DNA from: CALGTL01 sp963579135
Lineage (GTDB): Bacteria > Chloroflexota > Dehalococcoidia > Lucifugimonadales > Australimonadaceae
Assembly: GCA_963579135.1 (NCBI GenBank)
Contig: CAUZFB010000010.1
Coordinates: 1-64,000, forward strand
Direction: 5' to 3'
Length of the DNA stretch: 64,000 nt
Shown piece by piece: positions 25,780 to 33,949 of this stretch. The notes under the pieces were generated by a model. That model saw nothing but the letters and a program-made list of their open reading frames with translations. It ran no database searches and was not told the origin of the DNA. Both the position numbers and the translations under genes were made by a program. Within the stretch, counting starts at the first letter, position 1; every line of letters begins with the position of its first letter.

Positions 25780-27144
25780 TTACGTGCCCCGACTCTCTGT
25801 GGTAGACGTCTGCTCTTGCAAACGGGGCCGGCGCGCGATCGCCAGCACCGCGAACGAGATTGCGTACAGGGCCAAGATCATCTTGAACGCCCCATCGTAG
25901 CTCCCGCTCACGTCGAACATGAACGCAGCGATCAGCGACCCGCTGGCATTGCCAGCGAGCTGGAACATCATCGTTATCCCGCGGATGCTTCCCAGGTGCC
26001 GGCGCCCGAAGAAATCCGCCCACACCACCTCGCTAAGCAGCAGGTACCCGGCCATGCCTACCCCGAAGATCGCCGAGCTCGCGTACGCACCGAATACCGA
26101 CGTCGAGGTCGCCACCAGCGCGGCGCCGACCTCCAACGTTACGAGCGCGATTAGCAGCATCAGCTTCGCGCTCAACCGGTCCGCCAGAACTCCCCACACG
26201 AAAACGCTGGCCATCGACCCTACCGTCAGCAGGCTGACCGTCGTTGCCGCCGCCGCGTTGGATATCCCTACGTCGGTGAAGTGGGGCACCATGTGGAACG
26301 TAATCGCAGTCATCGCCGTGCTGGTTACCATCACCATCATCGTGAGCAGCCAGAAAGCGGGCGTGCGCAGCGCATCGTGGAGTGTCAGGTTCACGCGTTC
26401 CTTTTCAGGAACCGCAATATCGGCAGTAGGGCTGTCGTTCCTGATTTGCCCCGAAGCCGGGCGGATTGCGGGATCAAGGGCCGGGGTAGGAACGCTCGTC
26501 TCGCGAATATCGCCGTCCGGCAGCAACCCGAGATCCTCGGGTATGCGCCGGAGGAACAGCACTGCGGGCACCACCGCCATCACCACCGTGAGCACGCCAA
26601 AGAAGACGTATGCGTGTCGCCAACTCGCTGTGTCGATGATGCTTTGAGTCACTGGCGCTAAAAGGATGCCGCCTAGATAGCCACCGAGCGTCGCCGCTGA
26701 AATGGCTGTCGCACGCCGTCGCACGAACCATTTGGACACCAACGCGTACATCAGCGTGTGCCCCGTCGCAGACTGCATCATGGCGCGCCCTACCGAGTAC
26801 ACCAGGTAGAAGCCCACGAGCGAGTTCACCAACGCCAGCCCGAAGTACGAGCCCGCTAGTAGAGCGAATCCTCCCGCCATCATCCAGCGTGGCCCGAATC
26901 TATCGAGCACGCGTCCGAAGTAGATCCCCAGCCCTGCCGCTATCAGCGTTCCGATCGTTACTGCCAAGGCGACCTCGGCACGCGTCCAGCCGAACTCTTC
27001 CGAAAGCGGCTTCAGGAAGATCCCGAAGAACGAGCCATTCAGGCCCACGCGGGGAATGCCCCCCGCCAATACGGCCCCCACGATGTACCAACCGTAGTAC
27101 ACCCGCCCCTGCGCCAACCGACCGATCAATCGCTCGCTCAACAA
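25780..27144 (-). CDS. MFS transporter, monocarboxylate/OFA-like group
   Basis: A 454-residue carrier with 12 predicted TM segments. The start YYGWYIVGAVLAGG, the loop GRVLDRFGPRWMM (MFS motif A) and the central RRIPEDLGLLPDGD are shared almost word for word with the carriers at 33950 and 45900. Central cytoplasmic loop near residues 215-250. The group includes oxalate:formate and monocarboxylate carriers, so a carboxylic acid is the likely cargo. It is the first gene of the minus-strand block ahead of the CoxG-like protein and GMC oxidoreductase, and is divergent from the Gfo/Idh gene. Confidence 0.88.
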   Translation of the reverse strand: MLSERLIGRLAQGRVYYGWYIVGAVLAGGIPRVGLNGSFFGIFLKPLSEEFGWTRAEVALAVTIGTLIAAGLGIYFGRVLDRFGPRWMMAGGFALLAGSYFGLALVNSLVGFYLVYSVGRAMMQSATGHTLMYALVSKWFVRRRATAISAATLGGYLGGILLAPVTQSIIDTASWRHAYVFFGVLTVVMAVVPAVLFLRRIPEDLGLLPDGDIRETSVPTPALDPAIRPASGQIRNDSPTADIAVPEKERVNLTLHDALRTPAFWLLTMMVMVTSTAMTAITFHMVPHFTDVGISNAAAATTVSLLTVGSMASVFVWGVLADRLSAKLMLLIALVTLEVGAALVATSTSVFGAYASSAIFGVGMAGYLLLSEVVWADFFGRRHLGSIRGITMMFQLAGNASGSLIAAFMFDVSGSYDGAFKMILALYAISFAVLAIARRPRLQEQTSTTESRGT

Positions 27145-27193
27145 CGCTCCTCGTCTACCAAGTGACCAGCGACATCTTACCCGGCGTGCGCTG

Positions 27194-27209
27194 AGTGCAA
27201 TGCTGCACT
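27194..27209. promoter_or_regulatory. Inverted repeat in divergent promoter region
   Basis: AGTGCA-ATGC-TGCACT forms a symmetric 16-bp site between the divergent MFS and Gfo/Idh genes. It abuts TATACG, a possible -10 box toward the Gfo/Idh gene. Position and symmetry suit a repressor operator controlling both directions. No regulator gene is adjacent, so this is inference. Confidence 0.4.
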
Positions 27210-27312
27210 ATACGTTGTGACGATTAAGAGCGAGAATCAGCGCCAAGCGGACAGCTTGGCTAGATCGGCCTAACTGGGCCAACCAACCAGACAGTAGATG
27301 AGGAGTGCGCGC

Positions 27313-28605
27313 ATGGCTACAGAGGCTGCTACCAGGAAGATCAATATGGGAGTTATCGGCGTTGGCGTAGGAGGGCTGGAGATTATCCGGACCGCCGTTC
27401 AGTCACCCGAGACCATCAACCTCGTAGCGGGCTGCGACACTGTGCCAGTGACACGAGAGCGGTTCAAGGAGCGCTTCCCCGAGGCGAACGTCTACGCGAC
27501 GGCCGAGGAGATTTGCCAGGACCCGAATGTGGACGCGGTCTACATCGCATCCCCCAACCGTTTCCACGCGGAGCACACCATCACTGCTGCCCGCAACGGC
27601 AAGCACGTACTCATCGAGAAGCCCATGGCCATATCCCTCAAGGAGACTGAGCAGATGGTTGAGGAGTGCGCGAAGGCTGGGGTCAAGCTGGTCTGCGCCC
27701 ACACCGCCAGCTTCGGACTGCCCTACCGCGTGATGCGCAAGGTTATCCAGTCCGGCGAGTTGGGCGACCTCAAGGCAATCACCCTCCTTGCCTACACCGA
27801 CTGGATGCTCCGCCCCCGCACCCCCGACGAACTCGACTTCGCCCAAGGCGGCGGTGTTCCCTTCCGTCAGGGCCCCCACCAGCTCGACTCTTTGCGGCTG
27901 CTCGGCGGCGGTATGATGACGCAGGTCTGGGCGAAGATGGGTTGGTGGATGCCCGAGCGCAACATCCCCGGCTACTACTCAGCCACATTCGATTTCGCTA
28001 ACGGCGCCATCGCCACCGCAACACACAACGGCTACGGCTACTTCACACTCGGTGATGTCAACGGTCCCGCTGCTGGCCGTGCGTCAGTGGAGAGCCTGGT
28101 TGAGATTCGCAAGGCGATGCGCGATGGCACTCGAGATGAGGACGCAGCGAAGCAGGATTTGCGCATCGGCGGGGACACCGAGATCAAGCAGTTCGAGGCG
28201 GCGAAGGTAGAGGGCCCCAGCCGAGGTAACTTCGGGCACCAGATCACGCGCGAGGTTGGGGATCGCACTGGCCTTAACGACACGGGCGATCCGGGTACCA
28301 TTATCGTCACCTGCGAGCGTGGCGACATGCGGATCGGCTCGAATGGAGTGTTGATCTACAGTGACAACGGTGTGCGCGAGGTCACCGGCGAATCCGACGT
28401 GGATGCCCGTGGTGAGATCCACGAGATGTATGACGCAATCATCAATGGCAAGCCGGTCTATCACTCTGGTGAGTGGGGCATGGCCACCGCCGAAGCCATC
28501 TTTGGGATGGTCGAATCCTCCCAGACTGGCAAGGTTGTTCAGCTCACCCACCAGGTCCCCGTCCACCCTGAGTACGACGCCGAACTCAAGATCGTCGATC
28601 TCTAG
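27313..28605 (+). CDS. Gfo/Idh/MocA family oxidoreductase
   Basis: ATG 27313 has GAGGAG 7 nt upstream; an in-frame ATG at 27298 lies inside that ribosome site. The 430 residues begin with a Rossmann fold (MGVIGVGVGGLEI). The family signature EKPMAISLKETEQMVE is near residue 98, followed by the alpha/beta C-terminal domain with GGGVPFRQGPHQLDSLRLL. The protein is longer than the usual 340-390 because of an extra C-terminal segment. Members oxidise sugars, inositols or related polyols with NAD(P). It is a single plus-strand gene ending at a terminator and probably part of the same catabolic unit as the divergent genes. Confidence 0.9.
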   Translation: MATEAATRKINMGVIGVGVGGLEIIRTAVQSPETINLVAGCDTVPVTRERFKERFPEANVYATAEEICQDPNVDAVYIASPNRFHAEHTITAARNGKHVLIEKPMAISLKETEQMVEECAKAGVKLVCAHTASFGLPYRVMRKVIQSGELGDLKAITLLAYTDWMLRPRTPDELDFAQGGGVPFRQGPHQLDSLRLLGGGMMTQVWAKMGWWMPERNIPGYYSATFDFANGAIATATHNGYGYFTLGDVNGPAAGRASVESLVEIRKAMRDGTRDEDAAKQDLRIGGDTEIKQFEAAKVEGPSRGNFGHQITREVGDRTGLNDTGDPGTIIVTCERGDMRIGSNGVLIYSDNGVREVTGESDVDARGEIHEMYDAIINGKPVYHSGEWGMATAEAIFGMVESSQTGKVVQLTHQVPVHPEYDAELKIVDL

Positions 28606-28630
28606 GCGATCGACCGACGTAGAGCTACGA

Positions 28631-28663
28631 GAAACGCGTCCCATCACGAGGGCGCGTTTCTTT
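28631..28663 (+). terminator. Terminator after Gfo/Idh gene
   Basis: GAAACGCGTCCC pairs with GGGCGCGTTTC (one bulged T), with a 7-nt loop and a TTT tail, 25 nt after the stop. Confidence 0.75.
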
Positions 28664-28683
28664 GTCTGGCAAAGAGGCATCAT

Positions 28684-28924
28684 GCAGCCGTGGGTGCCTT
28701 TTCCCTACGATAAGTATGTAGGCCGCCATGCGACTCGAATCAGCCTCAAGGCGAAATGGGAAGCGCTCCCCGTCGCGAAGCTTGGTCCCCTGAGGGCATG
28801 GGGGTAGATGGAAATCTCAGGCATAGACATCGCCATCGTGGCGCAGCCGAGGATCGAATATCTGCTTGACCCGGATGACAAGGGCGGAGTGTTCCTTGCG
28901 ATGGGCTTTACGTTGCCAGATTAA
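28684..28924 (+). other. Two tiny consecutive frames of unknown status
   Basis: A 41-codon frame (ATG 28682-28684 region, MQPWVPFPYDKYVGRHATR...) with AGAGG just upstream is followed immediately by a 38-codon frame at 28808 (MEISGIDIAIVAQPRIEYLL...), stop to start without a gap. The second resembles a folded-domain fragment. Neither is recognised. They could be a coupled pair of small proteins or a remnant. From 28925 to 29206 nothing is seen except a 20-bp palindrome. Confidence 0.2.
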
Positions 28925-29095
28925 CGAGTGCTCCAAGCTGGTCTCTTGCGCCATGGAGCCTTGCACTAGGTTGTGGACGAGCCCCGCTTAGGATCGGTGG
29001 GGCATTCGATACCGGGCGGTTGGGCCACTTGAGAAGCGCTCTGGTCGGGCTCCTGATATCTACACCGCGTGAATCGTGAAATCGGCGGCCCTCGA

Positions 29096-29115
29096 CCGAC
29101 TGGAGCTCCAGTCGG
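29096..29115. promoter_or_regulatory. Perfect 20-bp palindrome, possible operator
   Basis: CCGACTGGAGCTCCAGTCGG is fully self-complementary and lies 92 nt upstream of the small DUF4926-like gene. Without a loop it suits a dimeric regulator better than a terminator. No -35/-10 pair is clear beside it. Confidence 0.35.
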
Positions 29116-29206
29116 CGTTCCCTGCCCCTGCTCGCCGGTAGTTGGTCGTGGGCACGCGAGGTAGACGAGCAGAGGGGTTCCGCTGGCCCGCCGCCGAGGA
29201 TGCGAC

Positions 29207-29524
29207 ATGCGCCGGAAACGACGGACCCTAGCGGAGCGTTGTGACCTGGCTCAAGCGAAGATCAAAGAGTCCAACGAGGTAGTCTGGCTGCAAGATGTGG
29301 CCGGTGAGGAGCTCACAGAAGGCAGTTTTGGCAGCATTGGGTACCTATCCGCTGGCGATGTTGGCCACGTCGCTATGGTTCATGGTGATGGTGAAGACCT
29401 TGAGGTCGAGTTCCTAACTCTCACAGGTATGATGGGCGCATTGGCGACGCTCCGAGCCGGCCAGATCCGGGCAGCGAGCGAGACTCGGCCGTGTTCCTCT
29501 ATCCGTAAGCGCGATCCTTCCTGA
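29207..29524 (+). CDS. Small DUF4926-like protein
   Basis: A 105-residue frame. After a basic N-terminus (MRRKRRTLAERC) residues 25-90 follow the DUF4926 pattern: an opening VVWLQDV strand, then AGDVGHVAMVHGDGEDLEVEF and LTGMMGALATLRAGQIR, parallel to the family's AGDVGTVV...YEVEF...LATLP.Q.R. This is a small beta-barrel of unknown function, often near toxin-antitoxin or phage-type loci. No partner gene is seen here. It converges with tRNA-Ala across a strong hairpin. The ribosome site is weak. Confidence 0.5.
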   Translation: MRRKRRTLAERCDLAQAKIKESNEVVWLQDVAGEELTEGSFGSIGYLSAGDVGHVAMVHGDGEDLEVEFLTLTGMMGALATLRAGQIRAASETRPCSSIRKRDPS

Positions 29525-29537
29525 CCCGCACGACATG

Positions 29538-29570
29538 AAACGGGCCCGTCCAATGTGGACGGGCCCGTTT
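29538..29570. terminator. Bidirectional terminator between DUF4926-like gene and tRNA-Ala
   Basis: A 15-bp perfect stem (29538-29552 with 29556-29570) around a 3-nt ATG loop. Flanking AAA on one side and TTT on the other let it work in both directions. Confidence 0.85.
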
Positions 29571-29593
29571 GGTCAGTCTGAGCGGGAGAAACC

Positions 29594-29669
29594 TGGTGGA
29601 CCTGGAGGGATTCGAACCCTCGACCTCCTCAATGCCATTGAGGCGCGCTCCCAGCTGCGCCACAGGCCC
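29594..29669 (-). tRNA. tRNA-Ala (anticodon GGC)
   Basis: A 76-nt cloverleaf on the minus strand. The acceptor GGGCCTG pairs with CAGGTCC and contains the G3:U70 pair that identifies alanine tRNAs. The anticodon stem CCTCA/TGAGG holds loop ATGGCAT, anticodon GGC. The T-arm is GAGGG-TTCGAAT-CCCTC, and CCA is encoded. It lies 71 nt downstream of the amidase on the same strand and ends before the bidirectional hairpin. Confidence 0.97.
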
Positions 29670-29740
29670 ACACGAGGAAGCTGGCGACGACGCGCCAGCT
29701 TCCGTCAATCATAGCATCGCGCCTCGCTAGGCGTCACCCG

Positions 29741-31177
29741 CTAGTTATCGTCCAACTCCGGCCGCCGCTCGTGCCAACTGGTCACCTGTTGGTAGGCGTG
29801 GCCTAGTTGGAAGATGCGATTCTCCGCGAACGGCCGGCCGATCACTTGCAGGCTTATCGGCAGTCCGCAGTGCGATTCCTCTGGGTCGGCGGGCGTGAAT
29901 CCGATGGGCAGTGCCATTGCCGGCACACTCGATAGGTTGAACGGTCCTCGGTGGGCGCGTAGTCCGAAGAACTGGCGCATCACCGCCTCTTTGCTCGTCA
30001 ATCCCGTCGATATTGGCAACTTTGGCGCGCCTTCCGCCTGTGCGGGCGTGACCAGTAAATCGACGCGACCCAGCGCCGCCATCACGTCGCGTCGCATGAG
30101 CATGCGGAACCTCGAGAGTTTTACGTAAGCCGCCGCAGGCACGAGGCTGGCGGCCATCAGGCGCCGCCTCGATGCGAAATCGTAGTCCTCGGGACGCTCG
30201 CGGAGGAACTTACGGTGAATATTCGCGGCCTCCGAGTCAGCCAACCCGTTGGAGATCAACCCTCCGTGCTCAAACAGCGGTAATGTTTCGTCCAGTACGG
30301 TCGCACCGAGCCCTCGTAGCACCTCAAGCGCCTCCTCGACGCCTTGGACCACATCGTCGGTCGCCATGGCGTTGTCGATGCTCTCGCGCACCACGCCGAT
30401 GCGCATTCCCTCGAGGCCCCGCTCCGGCTCGAACGGCGTCAGCGGGCGTGACGACGTATTCGGGTCTTTAGGGTCGTGACCAGCGATCGCCTGGAAGACC
30501 ATCGCAGCGTCGGCCACCGTCTTGGTCATGGGTCCGATGGTGTCCATGAACCACGCCATGGGCCATGCTCCGTGGCGACTCACGCGGCCCCACGTGGGCC
30601 GCAATCCTGTGATGCCGCACCAGGCGGATGGCCCCCTGATCGACCCCGCCGTGTCGCCTCCCAGCGCGGCAGCGCACAGCGACGCCGCGACTGCGATACC
30701 GGACCCGCTGGAGGACTGTCCTGCCTGTCGTGTTTCGTCCCATGGGTTGTGCGGCACGCCGAACGGGTGCGTGACGTTGCCGCCCAGCGCGAACTCGCTG
30801 AGGTTCAGCTTGCCCAAGATGACGGCACCCGCCTCACGGAGTCGGGCCACCGCCGTAGCGTCCTCGGCCGCGACGTAATCAACGATCTTGCTGCCTGCTG
30901 TGGTGCGCAACCCCTGGGCGTCGAACTGATCTTTCACCGCCACGGGCAAACCGTGTAGCGGCCCTCGGATCATCCCGCGCTTGATTTCGTCCTCAGCCTG
31001 CGCCGCTTGCCGTAGCGCGCCCTCCTCGTCGAGCGTGATGTACGCGTTCAGCCGGGCGTAGCGTTTCGCGCGGTCGATGAACGCCCGCGTCAGCTCTACC
31101 GGCGACAGCTCACCCGACGTCAGCAGCGCCGAAAGCTCAACGGCAGGGCGCGGAGTCAGCTCGTCAGCGCTAGTCAT
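29741..31177 (-). CDS. Amidase signature family enzyme (AtzE/GatA-like)
   Basis: A 478-residue amidase. The Ser-Ser-Lys triad is complete: K82 (VAVKDQFD), the cis-serine near 156 in GQSSSGSG, and the nucleophile S179 in GGDTAGSIRGPS. It should hydrolyse an amide or carbamoyl bond in the cytoplasm. The start overlaps the upstream AtzG-like small gene by 8 nt, so the pair is translationally coupled and probably forms a heteromer, as AtzE does with AtzG in s-triazine breakdown. No gatB-like gene is near, so tRNA amidation is unlikely. Substrate unknown. Confidence 0.9.
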   Translation of the reverse strand: MTSADELTPRPAVELSALLTSGELSPVELTRAFIDRAKRYARLNAYITLDEEGALRQAAQAEDEIKRGMIRGPLHGLPVAVKDQFDAQGLRTTAGSKIVDYVAAEDATAVARLREAGAVILGKLNLSEFALGGNVTHPFGVPHNPWDETRQAGQSSSGSGIAVAASLCAAALGGDTAGSIRGPSAWCGITGLRPTWGRVSRHGAWPMAWFMDTIGPMTKTVADAAMVFQAIAGHDPKDPNTSSRPLTPFEPERGLEGMRIGVVRESIDNAMATDDVVQGVEEALEVLRGLGATVLDETLPLFEHGGLISNGLADSEAANIHRKFLRERPEDYDFASRRRLMAASLVPAAAYVKLSRFRMLMRRDVMAALGRVDLLVTPAQAEGAPKLPISTGLTSKEAVMRQFFGLRAHRGPFNLSSVPAMALPIGFTPADPEESHCGLPISLQVIGRPFAENRIFQLGHAYQQVTSWHERRPELDDN

Positions 31178-31370
31178 CTGTCCCCTCCTCGTTCAGCCAG
31201 AACACGGACAATGGCTCCTGCGCGTCCGCATCTGGATGCTCCAGCGCCAACACCGCTTCGTTCACTGCATTGATGCGATGGGTGATTTCGTCCAGGTCGT
31301 CCTGATCCAGTGGAATCAGGCCGATCGCCGACAATTGCGTGCGTACTTCCTCAGGCGTCAGGTCGGGCAT
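31170..31370 (-). CDS. AtzG-like (GatC-fold) small amidase subunit
   Basis: A 66-residue protein (MPDLTPEEVRTQLSAIGL...), shorter than usual gene-calling cut-offs and easily hidden in a longer spurious frame. Two helices (TPEEVRTQLSAIGL; DLDEITHRINAVNEAVLALE) lead to DADAQEPLSVFW, parallel to the EFPLPDE-x-EPAPVF ending of AtzG-like/DUF4089 proteins. AtzG is a GatC-like subunit that stabilises the AtzE amidase. The 8-nt overlap with the amidase start supports that role here. The upstream region is non-coding, so it is probably the first gene of a two-gene operon. Confidence 0.72.
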   Translation of the reverse strand: MPDLTPEEVRTQLSAIGLIPLDQDDLDEITHRINAVNEAVLALEHPDADAQEPLSVFWLNEEGTDD

Positions 31371-31444
31371 TTCAAAACTCCAAGAGCGCCAATAGCGGGC
31401 TGCGGTGCATTCTAGCGCGAGGGCGGCTTTAGCCGGAGAGTTGC

Positions 31445-31900
31445 ATGCAGAGCGGCATGAATCGGTATGGGCTGATATCGGGTGCGCTATTGGCCCTCGC
31501 CACGATTGTCTCCGCAGCTGGCGGTGGCGTGGGGGGGGGGGGCACCTCCAGCGTCTTCGGCAACGGTCCGCCTCCCCCGAGAGCCATTGTTGGTGCCGCG
31601 CCGGGGGAATTTCACGCTGCGGCTCGAAGGGCCACCGCCGCCAATTTGCCTGTACAGCTAGAGGTGATTCCGATGGACCAGCTAGAGCGACAGACGGATC
31701 ACTCGTCGGCGTGGGTCGGTGCGCGGTATACCCCGCTTGAACTCCATCTCGCCAACTCCCGGTTCCTTCCGTTAGCTCTGCACCGGGCATCAACGCCGTC
31801 TCAGTCAGCGTTGGCTAGGATGCCGTCCAAGGCGCCCACTACGGCTTCCTTCTCCTCGCGGAGTAGGCCTATAACGCCCCCTATCCCTGACAGTCGCTGA
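31445..31900 (+). CDS. Possible small secreted protein containing a G tract
   Basis: A 151-codon frame with a signal-like N-terminus (MNRYGLISGALLALATIVSA) after CCGGAGAG. The next residues are a glycine run encoded by 12 G residues, then a Pro-rich stretch. The C-terminal third is low-complexity and may be non-coding. Any change in G-tract length would shift the frame. No family is recognised. It could be a real phase-variable exported protein, a remnant, or chance. From 31901 to 32055 nothing is seen. Confidence 0.25.
   Translation: MQSGMNRYGLISGALLALATIVSAAGGGVGGGGTSSVFGNGPPPPRAIVGAAPGEFHAAARRATAANLPVQLEVIPMDQLERQTDHSSAWVGARYTPLELHLANSRFLPLALHRASTPSQSALARMPSKAPTTASFSSRSRPITPPIPDSR
31531..31542. 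repeat. 12-nt G homopolymer
   Basis: Twelve consecutive G residues inside the possible secreted-protein frame at 31445, just after its putative signal peptide. One of three such tracts in the window. Confidence 0.9.
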
Positions 31901-32055
31901 TCGCGCCATCTCACCTCCTTGCGCTATCGTGTTTAGAGGCAAACCGTTTGCGACCCATCGCGGTCATGCCATGAGGCCCGACCCTCATCCGGTCTGACGC
32001 GGACGGTAACTTCCCTCGTGACCTGAGCTTTGACAGAATCACAGATGCCTATTGA

Positions 32056-32574
32056 ATCAATGGTTATAATGTCCTGGTAAGCAGTGGGTCGGTCACCCAC
32101 TCCGGTAACATTCTCGATACGGAGATTGAGGAGTGGCGGCACGTGATTGATGTGACGTTGATTGGGCACTTTGTCGTGGGCCAGGCTGTTGCAAGGCAGA
32201 TGGTTGCCCAAGGCACAGGCGGCGCGATTGTTAACGTAGCATCAACCTCTGGTCACCGTGGGGCCGCGCGGGCAATCGCCTCCGCCTCCGCGAAAGGGGG
32301 CATTCTCAATATGACACGGTCCATGGCCATCCAGCTTGCTCCGCACGGGATACGGGTAAACTCCGTCACCCCGACACAGACGGGTATTCCCGTTGCAGGC
32401 GGGAAATCACGAGAAGATGGGCCCCCGCCGAAGAACATTCCGTTGGGGCGTTGGGGACGCGTATCCGATCAGGCCAATGCTGTCCTCTTTCTTGCTTCGT
32501 CGAATGCTGATTTCATCACTGGCATTGATGTGCCCGTAGACGGTGGGCTGCTCGCGGTGTTTCCCTCCGAGTAG
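32056..32574 (+). pseudogene. 5'-truncated SDR remnant
   Basis: The frame begins after a TGA at 32053-32055 and reads NVLVSSGSV (the NNAG strand, altered), EEWRHVIDVTLIGHF, GGAIVNVASTSG, IRVNSVTP and ITGIDVPVDGG. This is the C-terminal two-thirds of a classical SDR. The N-terminal dinucleotide-binding half is missing, and DNA upstream does not encode it in any frame. The Y-x-x-x-K tyrosine is replaced: the segment reads ASASAKGG, with serine four residues before the lysine. It is probably inactive and untranslated. A ribosome site for an internal start is not evident. Confidence 0.7.
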
Positions 32575-32691
32575 CGCCCTTCATCAACGGTGGTTGGCGT
32601 GAGCTTAGCCCGTAAACGGGGCTCTGTCCCCGGGCTCACGCGCCTTAGGACCGGAGATCGAGCGGGCCGAACAGAGAATGAGGAGGAACCT

Positions 32692-33738
32692 ATGGCAGTG
32701 ATTGATGCGGATACCCACGTCGACGAGACCGAGGCTACTTGGGCGGGCTTGGAAGGCGCCGCTAGCCGATTTGCTCCCGCCACCATGGGGCCCCCTGACG
32801 ATGAAATTGAACGCTCACGCCTGAACCCTGACCGGAGCCGGTTCTGGCTCGTCGAAGGCCGTCTTCAGGTGCGTGCAGTGCGTGACGACGTCCACCACCC
32901 GCTCCGGACACGCCGTGAACTGGAAGACCTGGAAGGGCGCCTCTTGGACATGGACGAGATGGGGGTGGATATCCAGGTGCTATTTCCCACGTTCTTCATC
33001 CGCTATGTTTCGCTGAACGCGGAGCCCGAGGCCGCGTTGGCAAGGTCCTACAACGAATGGGTGGCTAAGGCGTGTGCGCAGACCAATGGCCGGATGCGCT
33101 GGGTCGCGGTGGTGCCGTGGCTGAACGCAGCCGACGCTATTGAAGAGATTCGATGGGCGAAGGCTAACGGCGCTTGCGGCATCTTCAAGCGAGGGTTCGA
33201 CCTCAACAAGCCGGTGGCTGATCCCCACTTCTTCCCAATGTATCAGGAGGCCAACGACCTGGATTTGTCGCTGTGCATCCACACGGGGCATCCGGGGAGC
33301 GAATGGGACCGAGGGTTCCCGGTGATGTCCGCGTTCATGTCGGTGGTGAATGGGAAGCTAGCGGACAAGTTCCCGAAGCTGCGGTTCGGTTTCATCGAAG
33401 CGGGCGCTTCCTGGCTCCCGTACGTCATCTCACAGTTGGCGATGGTGGAGCGAACGGAGCGCCACCATGAGCGGGACCTGTCGCTGGAGCTATCACAAGA
33501 CTTGCTGCAGAAGAACCGCGTGTTCGTCACGATCGACCCGGTGGACGATATCGAGTACCTGCTATCGATTGGGGCAGAGAGCAATCTGATGATAGGGACT
33601 GACTATAGCCACACGGACCAATCGGCGAACCTGAGCGCCCTGAAAGAGGTGACGCGCTGGGCAGACCAGGGCAAGATCACGAAGAGGGTGGCCAGCAAGA
33701 TACTGGAGGACAACCCCACGACGTTCTTCGGGTTCTAG
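32692..33738 (+). CDS. Amidohydrolase-2 family metal hydrolase/decarboxylase
   Basis: ATG 32692 has AGGAGG 5 nt upstream; the frame is open 102 nt further without a good site. The 348 residues start with VIDADTHVDE, the metal D-x-H motif. CIHTGHPG near 200 contributes the middle histidine, LRFGFIEAGASWLPY is the conserved barrel strand, and IGTDYSHTD near 303-311 holds the terminal aspartate. It is related to the enzyme at 5868 (shared GF-x-E-x-G-x-SWL segment) and likely decarboxylates or hydrolyses a carboxylated compound. It is followed by a terminator and a convergent MFS gene. Confidence 0.88.
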   Translation: MAVIDADTHVDETEATWAGLEGAASRFAPATMGPPDDEIERSRLNPDRSRFWLVEGRLQVRAVRDDVHHPLRTRRELEDLEGRLLDMDEMGVDIQVLFPTFFIRYVSLNAEPEAALARSYNEWVAKACAQTNGRMRWVAVVPWLNAADAIEEIRWAKANGACGIFKRGFDLNKPVADPHFFPMYQEANDLDLSLCIHTGHPGSEWDRGFPVMSAFMSVVNGKLADKFPKLRFGFIEAGASWLPYVISQLAMVERTERHHERDLSLELSQDLLQKNRVFVTIDPVDDIEYLLSIGAESNLMIGTDYSHTDQSANLSALKEVTRWADQGKITKRVASKILEDNPTTFFGF

Positions 33739-33801
33739 CTGATCTAGGTTGGTTCCCGCGTCTAGTCCATGACAGCAAGCGGGCGGTCCCTCCCGCCGCC
33801 A

Positions 33802-33839
33802 GGGGAAGCTCCGCGTTGGGGTAAGCGCGGAGTTTCCCC
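33802..33839. terminator. Hairpin between convergent amidohydrolase and MFS genes
   Basis: A 14-bp stem (33802-33815 with 33826-33839, one G:T pair) and a 10-nt loop, 63 nt after the amidohydrolase stop. The following bases (ATTGTTCT) are only partly T-rich. Confidence 0.65.
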
Positions 33840-33949
33840 ATTGTTCTCGTGGATTTTGGTTAGGCTGATTCCCTATCACCTACCCAAGCAGTAAATGATC
33901 AGAGCCGTCGTATGTACCGGTTGGTATGTGAGCCGCCAGGGTCGCATGG

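Noticed and set aside
32692..33738. Extension of the amidohydrolase to the upstream start at 32590
   Set aside because: The added 34 residues are not family-like and the strong ribosome site is before 32692.
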